NCBI RefSeq assembly: GCF_900115285.1
Contig: NZ_FOYW01000001.1
Coordinates: forward strand, 186,001-250,000
Length of the DNA: 64,000 bases
Direction: 5' to 3'
Origin: Marinobacter daqiaonensis
GTDB taxonomy: Bacteria; Pseudomonadota; Gammaproteobacteria; Pseudomonadales; Oleiphilaceae
Numbering within the stretch: the first letter of the stretch is position 1; every line of letters starts with the position of its first letter. Position numbers and translations under genes: made by a program. The notes beneath the pieces were generated by a model, which was not told the DNA's origin, made no database searches, and saw nothing but the letters and a program-made list of their open reading frames with translations. Below are positions 8,959 through 17,968 of the stretch, in pieces.

Positions 8959-9816
8959 ATGGCGACACTAGAACCGGGCGGCTTGGGCATCAAAACGCGT
9001 CTGTTCCAGGTCATTTTCGAATCGGACACCCCGCTGGGAAAAGCCTTTGATGTTTTTCTGGCTTTACTGATATTCCTCAGCGTCGGCGTTATTCTCCTGG
9101 ATAGTGTGCCCAGATATCATGCCCGCTTCGGTGAGCTGTTTTATGTCATGGAATGGGGGATAACGCTGCTGTTTACACTTGAACTTTGCCTCCGTATCTA
9201 CTGCCTTGAGAAACCGAGGCTTTATCTCAAGAGCTTTTACGGCGTTATCGATGTTCTGGCCGTCATGCCCACTTGGCTGGCACTTCTGTTTCCGGGTGCG
9301 CAGACTCTCGTGGTCTTGCGCCTCCTGCGTACCTTGCGCCTGTTCCGGGTACTGGAAATGATGACGTTGGTGGGCGAGGGCCGCCTGCTGATGGATGCCC
9401 TGCTTCGCAGCCGGGATCAGATCCTGCTTTTCCTGTTCACCGTGCTGATGGTCGTGACCATCTTTTCTTCCCTGCTCTATCTCATTGAACCGGCGGAAGC
9501 CGGCTTTACCAGCATTCCCAAATCCATCTACTGGGGTATCGTGACACTGACGACGGTGGGCTACGGCGATATAACGCCGGTGACGGCGTGGGGGCAGTTT
9601 ATTTCCATGATGATCATGTTGACGGGCTACTCGATTATTGCGCTTCCCGTCGGCGTATTCTCCGCGGAAGTCATTCGCGCCCTGCGGGCCGAACGCTACT
9701 CCGATGAAGCCTGCCCCGGATGCGGCAAGCACCGGCATGAAACCGATGCGAACTACTGTAAATATTGCGGTACATGGCTGGACGAAGAGAACCCCGAGCC
9801 GGGCGGCTCAGGGTGA
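8959..9816 (+). CDS. Voltage-gated K+ channel with zinc-ribbon tail
   Basis: A 285-residue six-transmembrane ion channel. S1-S3 occupy about residues 25-115. S4 carries regularly spaced arginines in RLLRTLRLFR (about 118-128). S5 lies near 155-175, the pore loop has the K+ selectivity filter TVGYGD (about 195-200), and S6 is near 210-235. After S6 there is a short cytoplasmic tail with CPGCG and CKYCG (about 253-275), a four-cysteine zinc ribbon. The channel part is standard; the metal-binding tail may sense redox state or a metal. A GAGGTAGCTTAG ribosome site precedes it. Confidence 0.92.
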   Translation: MATLEPGGLGIKTRLFQVIFESDTPLGKAFDVFLALLIFLSVGVILLDSVPRYHARFGELFYVMEWGITLLFTLELCLRIYCLEKPRLYLKSFYGVIDVLAVMPTWLALLFPGAQTLVVLRLLRTLRLFRVLEMMTLVGEGRLLMDALLRSRDQILLFLFTVLMVVTIFSSLLYLIEPAEAGFTSIPKSIYWGIVTLTTVGYGDITPVTAWGQFISMMIMLTGYSIIALPVGVFSAEVIRALRAERYSDEACPGCGKHRHETDANYCKYCGTWLDEENPEPGGSG

Positions 9817-9836
9817 CAGGGTACTGCTGCAGGGCT

Positions 9837-10139
9837 TCAGTTCATACGTTCGTCACGGCACTCGTAGGAGCCCATCTCGAATTCCCGGCAGATCCAGGGG
9901 CGGTTCTCGTAAATCGTGCACAGGAAGGTTTCCCGATCCAGGGCAGAGCACCAGCCATCTTCCAGGCGAAGCATGGTTTCACCGCCCCACTCGTCGACAG
10001 CGATATGCCGCTCGGGAACACCGGTATGGGAAATGATCATGACTTCCAACCGACAGCAACACGCCCGGCAGTCTGAACAGGAAATCTCAGGATCAGTCAC
10101 ATCCCTGACGTTGCCAACCGGTGACCAGCCATCAGCCAT
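9837..10139 (-). CDS. YkgJ-type cysteine cluster protein
   Basis: A 100-residue protein with the cysteine pattern of the CxxCxxxCC family: CSDCRACCC near residues 20-28 and CTIYENRPWICREF near 72-85. Members are thought to bind zinc or an Fe-S cluster; the role is unknown. It ends 20 bases from the stop of the K+ channel (convergent), and sits 8 bases downstream of a 53-residue gene on the same strand, so the two are likely one transcript. Confidence 0.85.
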   Translation of the reverse strand: MADGWSPVGNVRDVTDPEISCSDCRACCCRLEVMIISHTGVPERHIAVDEWGGETMLRLEDGWCSALDRETFLCTIYENRPWICREFEMGSYECRDERMN

Positions 10140-10147
10140 CGGTGCTG

Positions 10148-10309
10148 TCAGCGGGCTTTCAGACTGATCTGCTTAGAACCTGTAGAGCCGAACTGGCCAC
10201 TTTTGCCCTTCACCACATATTCAACGGTCCCACCGGACTTCAGAAAAGCAGCCGTCTGCTCTTCAATCATGGCAGTCGTTAATGTCGCTTTAACGGGTTT
10301 CTTGCTCAT
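10148..10309 (-). CDS. Small basic protein, 53 residues
   Basis: A short reading frame, MSKKPVKATL to SLKAR, preceded by GGAGAACGT. It is rich in Lys and Thr and contains AAFLKSGGTVEYV, which resembles the RNA-polymerase-binding segment of SutA-type regulators (pattern FLxxGGxV), although the acidic N-terminus of SutA is absent. The assignment is therefore only a suggestion. It lies 8 bases upstream of the YkgJ-type gene on the same strand. Confidence 0.6.
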   Translation of the reverse strand: MSKKPVKATLTTAMIEEQTAAFLKSGGTVEYVVKGKSGQFGSTGSKQISLKAR

Positions 10310-10458
10310 TACGTTCTCCAGGTCAACCGTCGGCTTTTCGCCAACTTCAAGTGACCATCATATCCCAAATGGAAAGATATTGTTGGAGTGAGTCTTAAGG
10401 CTGGACACTCACAACAACCGTTCCGCCAGCAATCAGCGTGATACAGCAATCAAGACAG

Positions 10459-10749
10459 TCACTTGTGGTTCCGGCGATAGACCTCGGAGCCACCCAGAAG
10501 AAGCGCTGCCGCAGCCCCCAAGGCACCAACCGCCAGTCCGGTCCTGGCGCCGGAGGAGAGGTGATCATCCTGAAATTGTCCTCTCACCCGCTTGATCTGA
10601 CGGTTGGCCTTCCGTTTGATCCGTTGCGTTCTGGTATTGGTGTGCTCGTGGTAATACCAGGCTCCGGCGATCAGCCCGAGAAGACTCAGAACCAGCGTTG
10701 AAATGCCCACCGTCCGGGCCGAGGGTTTGCGAATGCGACTGGTATCCAT
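10459..10749 (-). CDS. Small two-helix membrane protein
   Basis: A 96-residue protein of no family I recognise. Two hydrophobic segments are visible (about 14-32 and 68-86), separated by a strongly basic middle (TQRIKRKANRQIKRVRG). The second segment is Ala/Gly/Leu-rich. GGAGAACGTCCT before the start serves as ribosome site. The reading frame is supported by its biased, ordered composition, but no partner gene is apparent. Confidence 0.6.
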   Translation of the reverse strand: MDTSRIRKPSARTVGISTLVLSLLGLIAGAWYYHEHTNTRTQRIKRKANRQIKRVRGQFQDDHLSSGARTGLAVGALGAAAALLLGGSEVYRRNHK

Positions 10750-10960
10750 AGGACGTTCTCCTGATGAAAAAACGGATTGTGTTGCTGGATGGACAGGAAG
10801 ACCGCAGGACTATCCTGTGGAACGAAGTACCTATCAACGTAGGCGGGCCTGCCGGTATTGGCAAGGAAGGTCGAGCCGCAGCTTTTTGCGCTTGCCCAGC
10901 TCAAGTCCTTTCGCAATTGGCCGATAAGTGACCCATTGCCAAAATCCGAGACACGATATC

Positions 10961-12256
10961 ATGTTCAGGAAAACAAGGGAGCTTGCCAGGAAAGTGGAAC
11001 AGCAGGCCCGCGAAATTGAGCGGCTCGATGATGCCCTGCGAGCAATCCGCACAAATGTGGGTTATATCGAGTTCACGCCCACCGGCGAAATCCTGTCTGC
11101 GAACGACCTGTTTCTGTCTTTGACCGGTTATTCAGCGGAGGAAGTAAAAGGCAAACATCACCGCATCTTCTGTGACTCGGAGATGGTGAAGAAACCTGAC
11201 TACTCAGAGTTCTGGCAGGCGCTCGCCAGAGGTTTCTCACAAAAGGGTACGTTCAAACGCCTGACGAAAAATCAGCAGGTGCTTTGGCTGGACGCTTCCT
11301 ACTTCCCGGTGCTTGACCGTGACGGCAAGGTCACCAGGATAATCAAGATCGCATCTGACGTGACTCGCGACCAGGAGGACCTGAATCGAAAAAACGCCAT
11401 GTTTACGGCTCTGCACAAATCACTGGCCGTGATCGAATTTACTCCCTCCGGGGAAATCATAACCGCCAATGAGAATTTCCTGGGAACGGTCGGCTATTCG
11501 CTTGATGAGGTGAAAGGGCGGCATCACAAAATGTTCTGCGATGACAGCTTTTATCGGCAGAACCCCAGATTCTGGGAAGAGCTTGCGGCCGGAGCTTTCA
11601 AGTCCGGTCGTTTTCACCGGAGGGCTGCCGATGGCCGGATAATCTGGCTGGAGGCTACTTACAATCCGATCCTTGATGAAAAAGGTTGTGTCATCAAAGT
11701 AATCAAGTTTGCCTCTGACATCACCGAGCGGGTAAATGCAGCAGAGGAGGCGTCTGCCGCGGCGGCAGCAACCTCTGATCAGACTTCCCAGATTGCCGCA
11801 GGTGCCAGGGAGGCGCTGGGTGCAGCGGTGGCCACCTCTACTAACATCAGCGAGCAGGTAGCTGACGCCAATCGCAACAGCCAGGCTCTCAGCGAACAGT
11901 CCAGAAACATCACCAAGATTGTCACCACCATCAATGCTATCGCCGAGCAGACCAATCTGCTGGCACTCAATGCAGCCATCGAAGCGGCCAGGGCCGGTGA
12001 GAGCGGGAGGGGCTTCGCGGTGGTGGCCGATGAAGTCCGCAAGCTGGCCTCGCGCACCAGCGAGGCCACTCACGAGATTGACACTGTGGTTACGGCCAAT
12101 GCCGGACTGATTGAAAAGATCCACACCCAGATGGAAGAAATCAATGCAATGGCACTGGAGGCTCAGGAGCGGTTGTCTGGCGTAACCGGTGGCATCTCAG
12201 AGGTTGAGCAAGGTGTCGCCAACTTCGCTCAGCTGGTGCATCAGTTAAATGGCTGA
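10961..12256 (+). CDS. PAS-PAS chemoreceptor, BdlA-like
   Basis: A soluble methyl-accepting chemotaxis-type protein of 431 residues without transmembrane segments. A short coiled coil (1-25) leads into two tandem PAS domains (about 28-135 and 150-255); both contain the pair of motifs IEFTPxGEI and GYSxxEVKGxHH. The C-terminal half is the MCP signalling hairpin with the highly conserved tip around [18 protein letters not shown] (about 330-350) and [10 protein letters not shown]. Domain order and size match BdlA of Pseudomonas aeruginosa, a biofilm-dispersal receptor whose PAS domains sense redox or nutrient cues. The first methionine of MFRKTR is used; an upstream GTG at 10928 is possible. Confidence 0.88.
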   Translation: MFRKTRELARKVEQQAREIERLDDALRAIRTNVGYIEFTPTGEILSANDLFLSLTGYSAEEVKGKHHRIFCDSEMVKKPDYSEFWQALARGFSQKGTFKRLTKNQQVLWLDASYFPVLDRDGKVTRIIKIASDVTRDQEDLNRKNAMFTALHKSLAVIEFTPSGEIITANENFLGTVGYSLDEVKGRHHKMFCDDSFYRQNPRFWEELAAGAFKSGRFHRRAADGRIIWLEATYNPILDEKGCVIKVIKFASDITERVNAAEEASAAAAATSDQTSQIAAGAREALGAAVATSTNISEQVADANRNSQALSEQSRNITKIVTTINAIAEQTNLLALNAAIEAARAGESGRGFAVVADEVRKLASRTSEATHEIDTVVTANAGLIEKIHTQMEEINAMALEAQERLSGVTGGISEVEQGVANFAQLVHQLNG

Positions 12257-12373
12257 ACGGGGACATAGGCCCGTGTAGACGTTTGCTGATGTCTGTCCAC
12301 CTGCCCCTTCCAGGAGGTTTAACGACTCCGGGAGTATCTGTCCTGCCTTAGTGACTGGACATGAATGTACGGA

Positions 12374-12405
12374 GTTTTACGCCAAACTGTCAAAAAACGT
12401 AAAAC
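12374..12405. repeat. Inverted repeat GTTTTACG/CGTAAAAC
   Basis: Perfect 8-bp arms (12374-12381 and 12398-12405) separated by 16 bases, in an AT-rich stretch between the chemoreceptor and the next operon. It could be a regulator site or a weak hairpin upstream of the three-gene operon. Confidence 0.5.
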
Positions 12406-12553
12406 CTTTATTCAAGCCGGAAGTTATATCGCGTTTCCCATCGTTTTCGCTTCCTGATTCTTTTATCCTCCGGGCCTTCGTAAAACATGAAATTTCTGTC
12501 ATGAATTCGGATTCGTGGAGCTTCTCCTGGTCCGCGCAGGAGGATGATTCGTC

Positions 12554-13231
12554 ATGTCTACGTTTCTGCTGTCGATGCTTTACGGCGCTGTCTTCCTGAC
12601 GAGCGCGAAACTGAATGAATTTGCCAAGAATAATGCCACCTGGCTGAGGGAATATATTCGTCTCGCCGTCCTGGTCACTGGCTTATCATTCTTTGTGGCA
12701 TGGAGCGCCAGCGTCCTGGCCCGCTACAGCGCCATGGCCGAACAGTTACTTCATGTTTTTACGCTTTTTGTTCTGGCGGCGGTCTGGTTACTGATTGATT
12801 ACTGGCGCCAACTCTTCACTCTTTTCAGCAAGCCCGGAGACGAGCGCTCTGTCATTACCGCGATGCTGGAGCTCGTAGTGCCCCTGTCCATCGCATCGAT
12901 CGTCGTGCCATCCGTCAGGGGGGACATGATCTATGGGCTCATGAAAGTGTTGATTTTTCTGGTGTGCCTTGGCCTGTTCAGCTTCATTCTGACCGGATTC
13001 CGTCGCCAGTTCGCTCAGTTGCTGCCGGTATCCTTGAGGAGAAACTGGGTGCATTACAGCTGGACGGTCTTCGGGTGTCTGATGATTGTCGTGACGCTGG
13101 CACTCGCTGTGTCCCGCGCGCCCGCGCTCTACGGAGAACTGGCCCAGTGGGGTGGCGCTTTGGAGGCGACTGGAAAAGCCTTGATCGGCCTGCTTCTGCA
13201 CGCCGACCTTATCTTTCGGGCGTTCTACTGA
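12554..13231 (+). CDS. Polytopic membrane protein, unrecognised
   Basis: A 225-residue protein with about six hydrophobic segments (near 1-18, 30-55, 60-82, 100-120, 125-148 and 162-182) plus a hydrophobic C-terminus. I do not recognise the family. A clear AGGAGG lies 10 bases before the start. The next gene begins 49 bases later on the same strand, and a third overlaps that one, so the three probably form one operon acting in the inner membrane and periplasm. Confidence 0.7.
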   Translation: MSTFLLSMLYGAVFLTSAKLNEFAKNNATWLREYIRLAVLVTGLSFFVAWSASVLARYSAMAEQLLHVFTLFVLAAVWLLIDYWRQLFTLFSKPGDERSVITAMLELVVPLSIASIVVPSVRGDMIYGLMKVLIFLVCLGLFSFILTGFRRQFAQLLPVSLRRNWVHYSWTVFGCLMIVVTLALAVSRAPALYGELAQWGGALEATGKALIGLLLHADLIFRAFY

Positions 13232-13280
13232 TTTTCAGTCAGACACCGCCGGAACGCCTGAATAAGCGAACGAGACCACC

Positions 13281-15083
13281 ATGAAAATTGCCGTTGTAGC
13301 AGCCATTTCACTGGTAAGCCTTATTTACCTTAACCGGAGACGTCTTCGGGTTTTCACGAACGACGGCCTCCGGATCTACCTTGGAGTCGCGGCGATTGCG
13401 ATCATTGCTGCACTCAGCTTTGGCCCTCCGGAATACATTGTGTTCAAGCCGGGGGGACGTATGGCAGAAATAAACGGCAACATGAAGGAAGTCTACCCGG
13501 GTTGGCAGTTGAACCGGCTGTTGCCCATGGAATCTTTTGCGACACCAGTCCTGTACGGGGCGCGTTGGGGAGACATTTACCCCGCTACGGAAGCCGACAA
13601 GGCGGTCTTGCAGGGCGCTTTTCAGGTGCCGGGCAGTCCCGTATCCCGTTTCATCTGGATCATACTGATTCTTGGCATTGTTGCTGCGGACATGGTGATC
13701 CGCTTTCTGCGCAGAATCCTGGAGGCAAGGCAGGCCCTGGCCAGTGCCCGGACTCGGGATACGATCAACGCGTACAATAGTTTCATACAGCGCTATCGCA
13801 AGGGCTTCTTCAGGCCCCGGAGCCTGCTCAGAAAAGCGGAGAATGGGCGGTCTGACGTTTACGAGCGATATGTCCGGCGAACGATTGCCCTTAAGGCCAT
13901 CAACGAGCGTCAGGTTCAGTTCACAGAGCAAACACTGGAGAATAGCAACCTGACTGCCACAGAACAGCGGGAATACAAGATCCTGCTTGAGCAGCGACGG
14001 GGCTACAGCCGTGTGCTGAAACTGTTGGGTGAGGTGCTGGCGCACAATCGCCTGAAGGGCGCAACCAGCTTGCCGTTTCAGCTGGACGTGTCCTCAGGAA
14101 TCTACTCGGACGACTTCACGCAGCAGTACGACACGCCGCTGGTCCTTCTGGAGGCTACCAGAGACGACCTGGAGCAGAAGCTTGAACGAACCATGCGTTT
14201 GCTGGGACTGCCTGAATTCCCCGCGATTCTGGAACAGCACCGTGACCAGGCCGCGGCTGCAAAGGCGGGGCTGGCCCGACATTCATGGGCTGAATACAGC
14301 CAGCTTGCGTCCAGCATCAGACACCAGATCGAAACCGGGGCTCAGTCATCGCTCCTTGAGCCGTCTGAGGTCAAGAACCTCCAGTCGATTGCGACGATGT
14401 ATGCCCAACAGTATCTGTTCGTAAAACTAACGTGCGGGTTACCGGTAAATCGGGAATTCCGCCAGTACCAGCAACGATGCGCCGTTGCGGTGGAGAATCT
14501 GCTGCTGGATGTTTTCAATCGCTTCATTCCGGATGAACAGGATGACCAGGGTGAGCTTGCGATGTTCCGCGACTGGTCTCCCACGGAAAAGTCGGTCCTG
14601 AGAGTCGATCTTGCGTATACGGGAAGCGCTTTTACAAGCGGCCTCATTCCCTGTAAGGCTCGATTCACTTTTATCATGGACGACCAGCTGGTCTGCGAGA
14701 GGGCGGGACGACCAGCCTCGGCTGATGAGAATATCGACATAAAGAAGCGTCCCCTTGTCGATATGCTATACAACTGTGCCATCGCTTTCAGCCCTCCACC
14801 GGCGCCCCGCTCGGAGAATTCGGTTTCGCCACCCCAGAGTGAGACGGCGCTTCGTGTGCTGCTTGAAAAACTGGACGACGAAATCAACGAGCATGCCAAG
14901 GATATGGCCAGGGACGAACTCGAGAACGCCCTGTATGAGCAGCTACCGGATGAACTCCAGGAAACCGTCATTGCAGTCAATCAGTATATTGAGCGGCAGC
15001 TGGATCAGATGACCGACGAGGCAATCGAGATGGCAGGCACTCTCCTGGATTTAATACTCAACAGCGGAGCCGGTGACGAATGA
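13281..15083 (+). CDS. Membrane-anchored coiled-coil protein, unrecognised
   Basis: A 600-residue protein. Two hydrophobic segments (about 2-18 and 30-50) are followed by a region of about 70 residues that is probably periplasmic and a third membrane segment (about 122-145). The rest (146-600) is predicted cytoplasmic, with several long heptad-like helices (about 145-240, 285-320 and 525-590) and an acidic C-terminus. I recognise no catalytic motif. It is the central gene of a likely operon: it follows the polytopic membrane protein and overlaps the SH3-domain gene by four bases (ATGA). The layout suggests a membrane scaffold, but that is inference. Confidence 0.75.
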   Translation: MKIAVVAAISLVSLIYLNRRRLRVFTNDGLRIYLGVAAIAIIAALSFGPPEYIVFKPGGRMAEINGNMKEVYPGWQLNRLLPMESFATPVLYGARWGDIYPATEADKAVLQGAFQVPGSPVSRFIWIILILGIVAADMVIRFLRRILEARQALASARTRDTINAYNSFIQRYRKGFFRPRSLLRKAENGRSDVYERYVRRTIALKAINERQVQFTEQTLENSNLTATEQREYKILLEQRRGYSRVLKLLGEVLAHNRLKGATSLPFQLDVSSGIYSDDFTQQYDTPLVLLEATRDDLEQKLERTMRLLGLPEFPAILEQHRDQAAAAKAGLARHSWAEYSQLASSIRHQIETGAQSSLLEPSEVKNLQSIATMYAQQYLFVKLTCGLPVNREFRQYQQRCAVAVENLLLDVFNRFIPDEQDDQGELAMFRDWSPTEKSVLRVDLAYTGSAFTSGLIPCKARFTFIMDDQLVCERAGRPASADENIDIKKRPLVDMLYNCAIAFSPPPAPRSENSVSPPQSETALRVLLEKLDDEINEHAKDMARDELENALYEQLPDELQETVIAVNQYIERQLDQMTDEAIEMAGTLLDLILNSGAGDE

Positions 15084-15496
15084 AAACCCGGTTGAAACCC
15101 ATTTTTCTGTTGACCGCACTGCTGGCGTCCCAACCTGCCTGTGCGGCCTCCTTGATGCCGAGCTGGAGTCACCTGGTGGGCCAGGTGCTGAGTCAGATGC
15201 CGATATTGGAAAATGTTGGCGAAAAGATCCTGGCCAATCGTATCGTATACATTGAACTGTCGGATACATCGGCACACTCTCGACCCGCAAACGCGCGGGT
15301 AAGACTCGATCTCGGCTCGGCAGCAAACGTCCGCGAAACCCCTGGGACCGGCGCGGGAAGCAGGATCGTCACCCAGCTCCAGCCAGGGGACAGTTTATCG
15401 GTGATTGGCCGTGTCGCTGGCAAGTCATGGGTCCGGATACGGCTTCCCGATGACCGGATCGCATATATTCACCAGAACCTGATTGAACTGAAATAG
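15080..15496 (+). CDS. Exported SH3-domain protein
   Basis: A 138-residue protein with a signal peptide (about 1-23, ending ACAA) and a C-terminal bacterial SH3 domain (about 70-137): VRLDLGSAANVRETPG, LQPGDSLSVIGRV and SWVRIRLPDDRIAYIHQNLI are typical SH3b strands. Such domains bind peptidoglycan or proteins in the periplasm. Its start overlaps the stop of the preceding 600-residue gene by four bases, indicating translational coupling and a shared function at the cell envelope. Confidence 0.85.
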   Translation: MKTRLKPIFLLTALLASQPACAASLMPSWSHLVGQVLSQMPILENVGEKILANRIVYIELSDTSAHSRPANARVRLDLGSAANVRETPGTGAGSRIVTQLQPGDSLSVIGRVAGKSWVRIRLPDDRIAYIHQNLIELK

Positions 15497-15562
15497 TTTT
15501 CTGCCAGGCTTACAGCATTGCTCACGCCAGTGCTGGATATTGAGGGAAACCCTGCGCCCTAT

Positions 15563-15604
15563 CTAAGGAAAGACTATCGAGGGCTAAGGAAAGACTATCG
15601 AGGG
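15563..15604. repeat. Perfect 21-bp tandem duplication
   Basis: The 21-base unit beginning CTAAGGAAAGACTATCG occurs twice with no spacer (15563-15583 and 15584-15604), between the SH3 gene and the serine hydrolase gene. The perfect identity points to a recent slippage duplication. Confidence 0.9.
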
Positions 15605-15662
15605 AGCCCTGTCCCCATCTAGTTGTGCCTCCATTCGGAAGGGTAGCCCTCTACATCCGAAT

Positions 15663-16862
15663 CTATGGCTTTGGCTCCCTGTCAATCGCCGACTGTACCT
15701 GTCTGAAAAAGGCCAGACGCTTTTCACCGTGGTCGCCGCCCTGACGATCCGATGCCTGGGGCCAGTTACCGTTTGAAGCGATGACCAGTTGCCGCTTGGG
15801 ATCGATGAAAATAGCCTGGCCGAATATTCCCCGTGCCATAAAAGCCCCATCATCCAGGGTCCACCACTGATAGCCGTAACCGTAGTCGGGGCTGCCAGTA
15901 TCGGCATGCTTCATTGTTGCCTCTGCAATCCAGCCGTCAGGCAACACTGGCTCTCCATTGGCTACCCCTCCGCCCAGAATGAACATACCGAAACGCGCGT
16001 AGTCGCGGGTTGACGCCTGTACGCAGCAACCACTGATTTCGTGGCCCGTGGGGCCCAGCAACCAGCTGGCATCCTGTTCCATACCGAAAGGCCGCCAGAC
16101 CTTCTCGGAAAAATAGTCAGACAGGTTCTTCCCGGTGGCTGAACTGACCAGTACGCCAATCAGGTTGGTTTCCCCGGTTTTATAGACCCACTTCGTGCCC
16201 GGAGTGGCCTCGGATTCCAATTGGCGCATATAACTCACCGTGGCATCGACACCCGGATCGGCTTTGTGAGTGTTGAATAACGCGACGTCGGATTCAGGGT
16301 CGGCGTAATCCTCATTCCATTTCACGCCCGATGTCATGGTCAGGAGCTGTCTGATCGTGACGTTGTCATAAGCGGAACCTCTGAGGTCCGGAATGTAGTC
16401 CGACACCTTGTCTTCAATGCTCCGGATATGGCCGTCTTTCACGGCGGCGCCGACCAGTGTCGATGTAAATGACTTGGCAACCGAGAAACTGGTCCAGCGT
16501 CCCTCGGGGCCGAAGTCGAGTCCATATCGCTCAAGCCGTATCTTGCCGTCCTGGACAATCACCAGAGCGGCGGTGCGCTGGGCCTCCATATAGGCATCGA
16601 TATCCGTGCCTGTATCCAGGGGCTCCCCCTCAGGTAATGGAAAAGTATTGTCACCCGCGGCGATAATCCGGGATTTCGAGAGGATTGGCACCCGGTCCAT
16701 CGAGCGGAATACGGCATCCCTTTGAGGAGTTGACCAGAAAAGAACATCGGTGTCAGTGGGCATATTGAGAACCAATCGGCGCATATCCTTGTCAGCCATC
16801 GCCCAGAATGTTCCGAGCGCAAGTGCGAGCAAAACGATGACTGAAACGATCCATTTTTTCAT
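15663..16862 (-). CDS. Beta-lactamase-family serine hydrolase
   Basis: A 399-residue exported hydrolase of the class C beta-lactamase/esterase fold. An N-terminal hydrophobic signal or anchor (about 4-22) precedes the domain. The nucleophile motif SxxK is SVAK (within FSVAKSFTS), the YxN-type motif corresponds to YKTGETN, and a C-terminal G-rich strand (YGYGYQWWTL, ARGIFGQ) follows. Family members include periplasmic esterases, D-aminopeptidases and 6-aminohexanoate-dimer hydrolases; resistance to beta-lactams is not implied. The start at MKKWIVSV gives a sensible signal sequence; the reading frame extends upstream to 16955 without one. Confidence 0.88.
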   Translation of the reverse strand: MKKWIVSVIVLLALALGTFWAMADKDMRRLVLNMPTDTDVLFWSTPQRDAVFRSMDRVPILSKSRIIAAGDNTFPLPEGEPLDTGTDIDAYMEAQRTAALVIVQDGKIRLERYGLDFGPEGRWTSFSVAKSFTSTLVGAAVKDGHIRSIEDKVSDYIPDLRGSAYDNVTIRQLLTMTSGVKWNEDYADPESDVALFNTHKADPGVDATVSYMRQLESEATPGTKWVYKTGETNLIGVLVSSATGKNLSDYFSEKVWRPFGMEQDASWLLGPTGHEISGCCVQASTRDYARFGMFILGGGVANGEPVLPDGWIAEATMKHADTGSPDYGYGYQWWTLDDGAFMARGIFGQAIFIDPKRQLVIASNGNWPQASDRQGGDHGEKRLAFFRQVQSAIDREPKP

Positions 16863-17081
16863 AATGCTTCTACTTCTGCTTTCTGTTGGGGCGGGCCTGG
16901 AGCGCACCTGATTCCGGGATACAAGGCTATCCATCCAGCCAGGGATAGAAGTCACGTCTTCGTTTGCACTCTATCAGATGATTACCGGCTGTTCTCGGCA
17001 AAGTTGCGGACTTTAGTGAACACGTTCGCTGAACTTGGACGGACTTCTGCTTCTGATGATGCAACCGGCAATCCGCGTCTC

Positions 17082-17110
17082 TTTTTTTGAACGCCTGTCC
17101 AGGTCCGGTT
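17082..17110. repeat. Degenerate GTGCCTGTCCACGTTC-type motif
   Basis: CTTTTTTTGA followed by CGCCTGTCCAGGTCCG resembles the T-run plus GTGCCTGTCCACGTTCG motif that flanks the transposase at 32.7-33.7 kb. It lies between two convergently spaced accessory genes. Confidence 0.45.
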
Positions 17111-17119
17111 TATTGCGGA

Positions 17120-17734
17120 CTACCGGAACTTCCAGTCCGAGAACAGGGTGGGCCCGCGCACCTCCAGGCCCAGCGCCCGCAGCCAGTGGGCGATGACTTC
17201 ATTTGACTGGTGCATGAACCAGTAGTCCTTGGGGAAGGGCACGAACTCAAGCCCATAGCGCGGCTGGTAATGGCGTTTTTCCGGGTTCTCGAAATAAGCG
17301 TCAAGACGATCGCGCAGTGCCGTCACCCGGCTCTGACTGACCTGGAACCCAATGGCTTCGGCATAGCCTTCGGGTATGCCCGGTAACGGCCGGCCGGTTT
17401 CGGGGGAACGATCCAGGGTGCCCCGGCCGATGGTCGCTTGGGTGGGCCAGAGGATGGCCTGCATCGCCCGCAGGGGCCCCGTCTCGTCGAGGGCGTACCA
17501 GCGCCACTCACCATGGACATAACGCCGCCACTGGCCGTCAGGGTCGGGCAGTACAAGGCTGGCATGGCGGCCGTGGTTGACCAGGTAGGCCTGCACCGGA
17601 GACGCCGGGTCTTCCGGCACCGTTACGTGGTTGGCGCAGCCGCTGATGGCCGCAACGACTATCGCCAGGTGGACGGGACGAACCCGTCGGACCGCAGTGA
17701 CCACCTGTAACCATTCCAAATTCAGTAGTGCCAT
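17120..17734 (-). CDS. DUF2459-like lipoprotein
   Basis: A 204-residue protein with a lipoprotein-type signal: hydrophobic stretch followed by AAISGCAN (Cys near residue 33). The mature part has AYLVNHGRHASLVLP and HQSNEVIAHWLRALGLEV, which resemble the NHGWH and NCN-HW-ALG segments of the DUF2459 (urease-region conserved hypothetical) family. That family is proposed to be papain-like; here the usual Cys of the NCNHW segment appears replaced (QSNEV), so catalysis is doubtful. It is followed by the HupE/UreJ gene on the other strand. Confidence 0.65.
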   Translation of the reverse strand: MALLNLEWLQVVTAVRRVRPVHLAIVVAAISGCANHVTVPEDPASPVQAYLVNHGRHASLVLPDPDGQWRRYVHGEWRWYALDETGPLRAMQAILWPTQATIGRGTLDRSPETGRPLPGIPEGYAEAIGFQVSQSRVTALRDRLDAYFENPEKRHYQPRYGLEFVPFPKDYWFMHQSNEVIAHWLRALGLEVRGPTLFSDWKFR

Positions 17735-17968
17735 CGATCAGAGTTTTCCAGGCCAGCGGATAGAGAATATTTCAGTGGTTGTAGGCGTCACCTGACTCAA
17801 GTAGCCTTCTTATGCTATCCCACTGGGGCATGGTATCCTCTGTTTTCTTTGGCATCCAACAACCGACGTAGCTTACGCTACCGGCTGGAGCGTCCTCCCA
17901 AAACACTTCTTTTCACCTGCTTCCTGCCGTTTACGGGGCCCTAAGAAACGAATTCGACTGGAGTCTTC

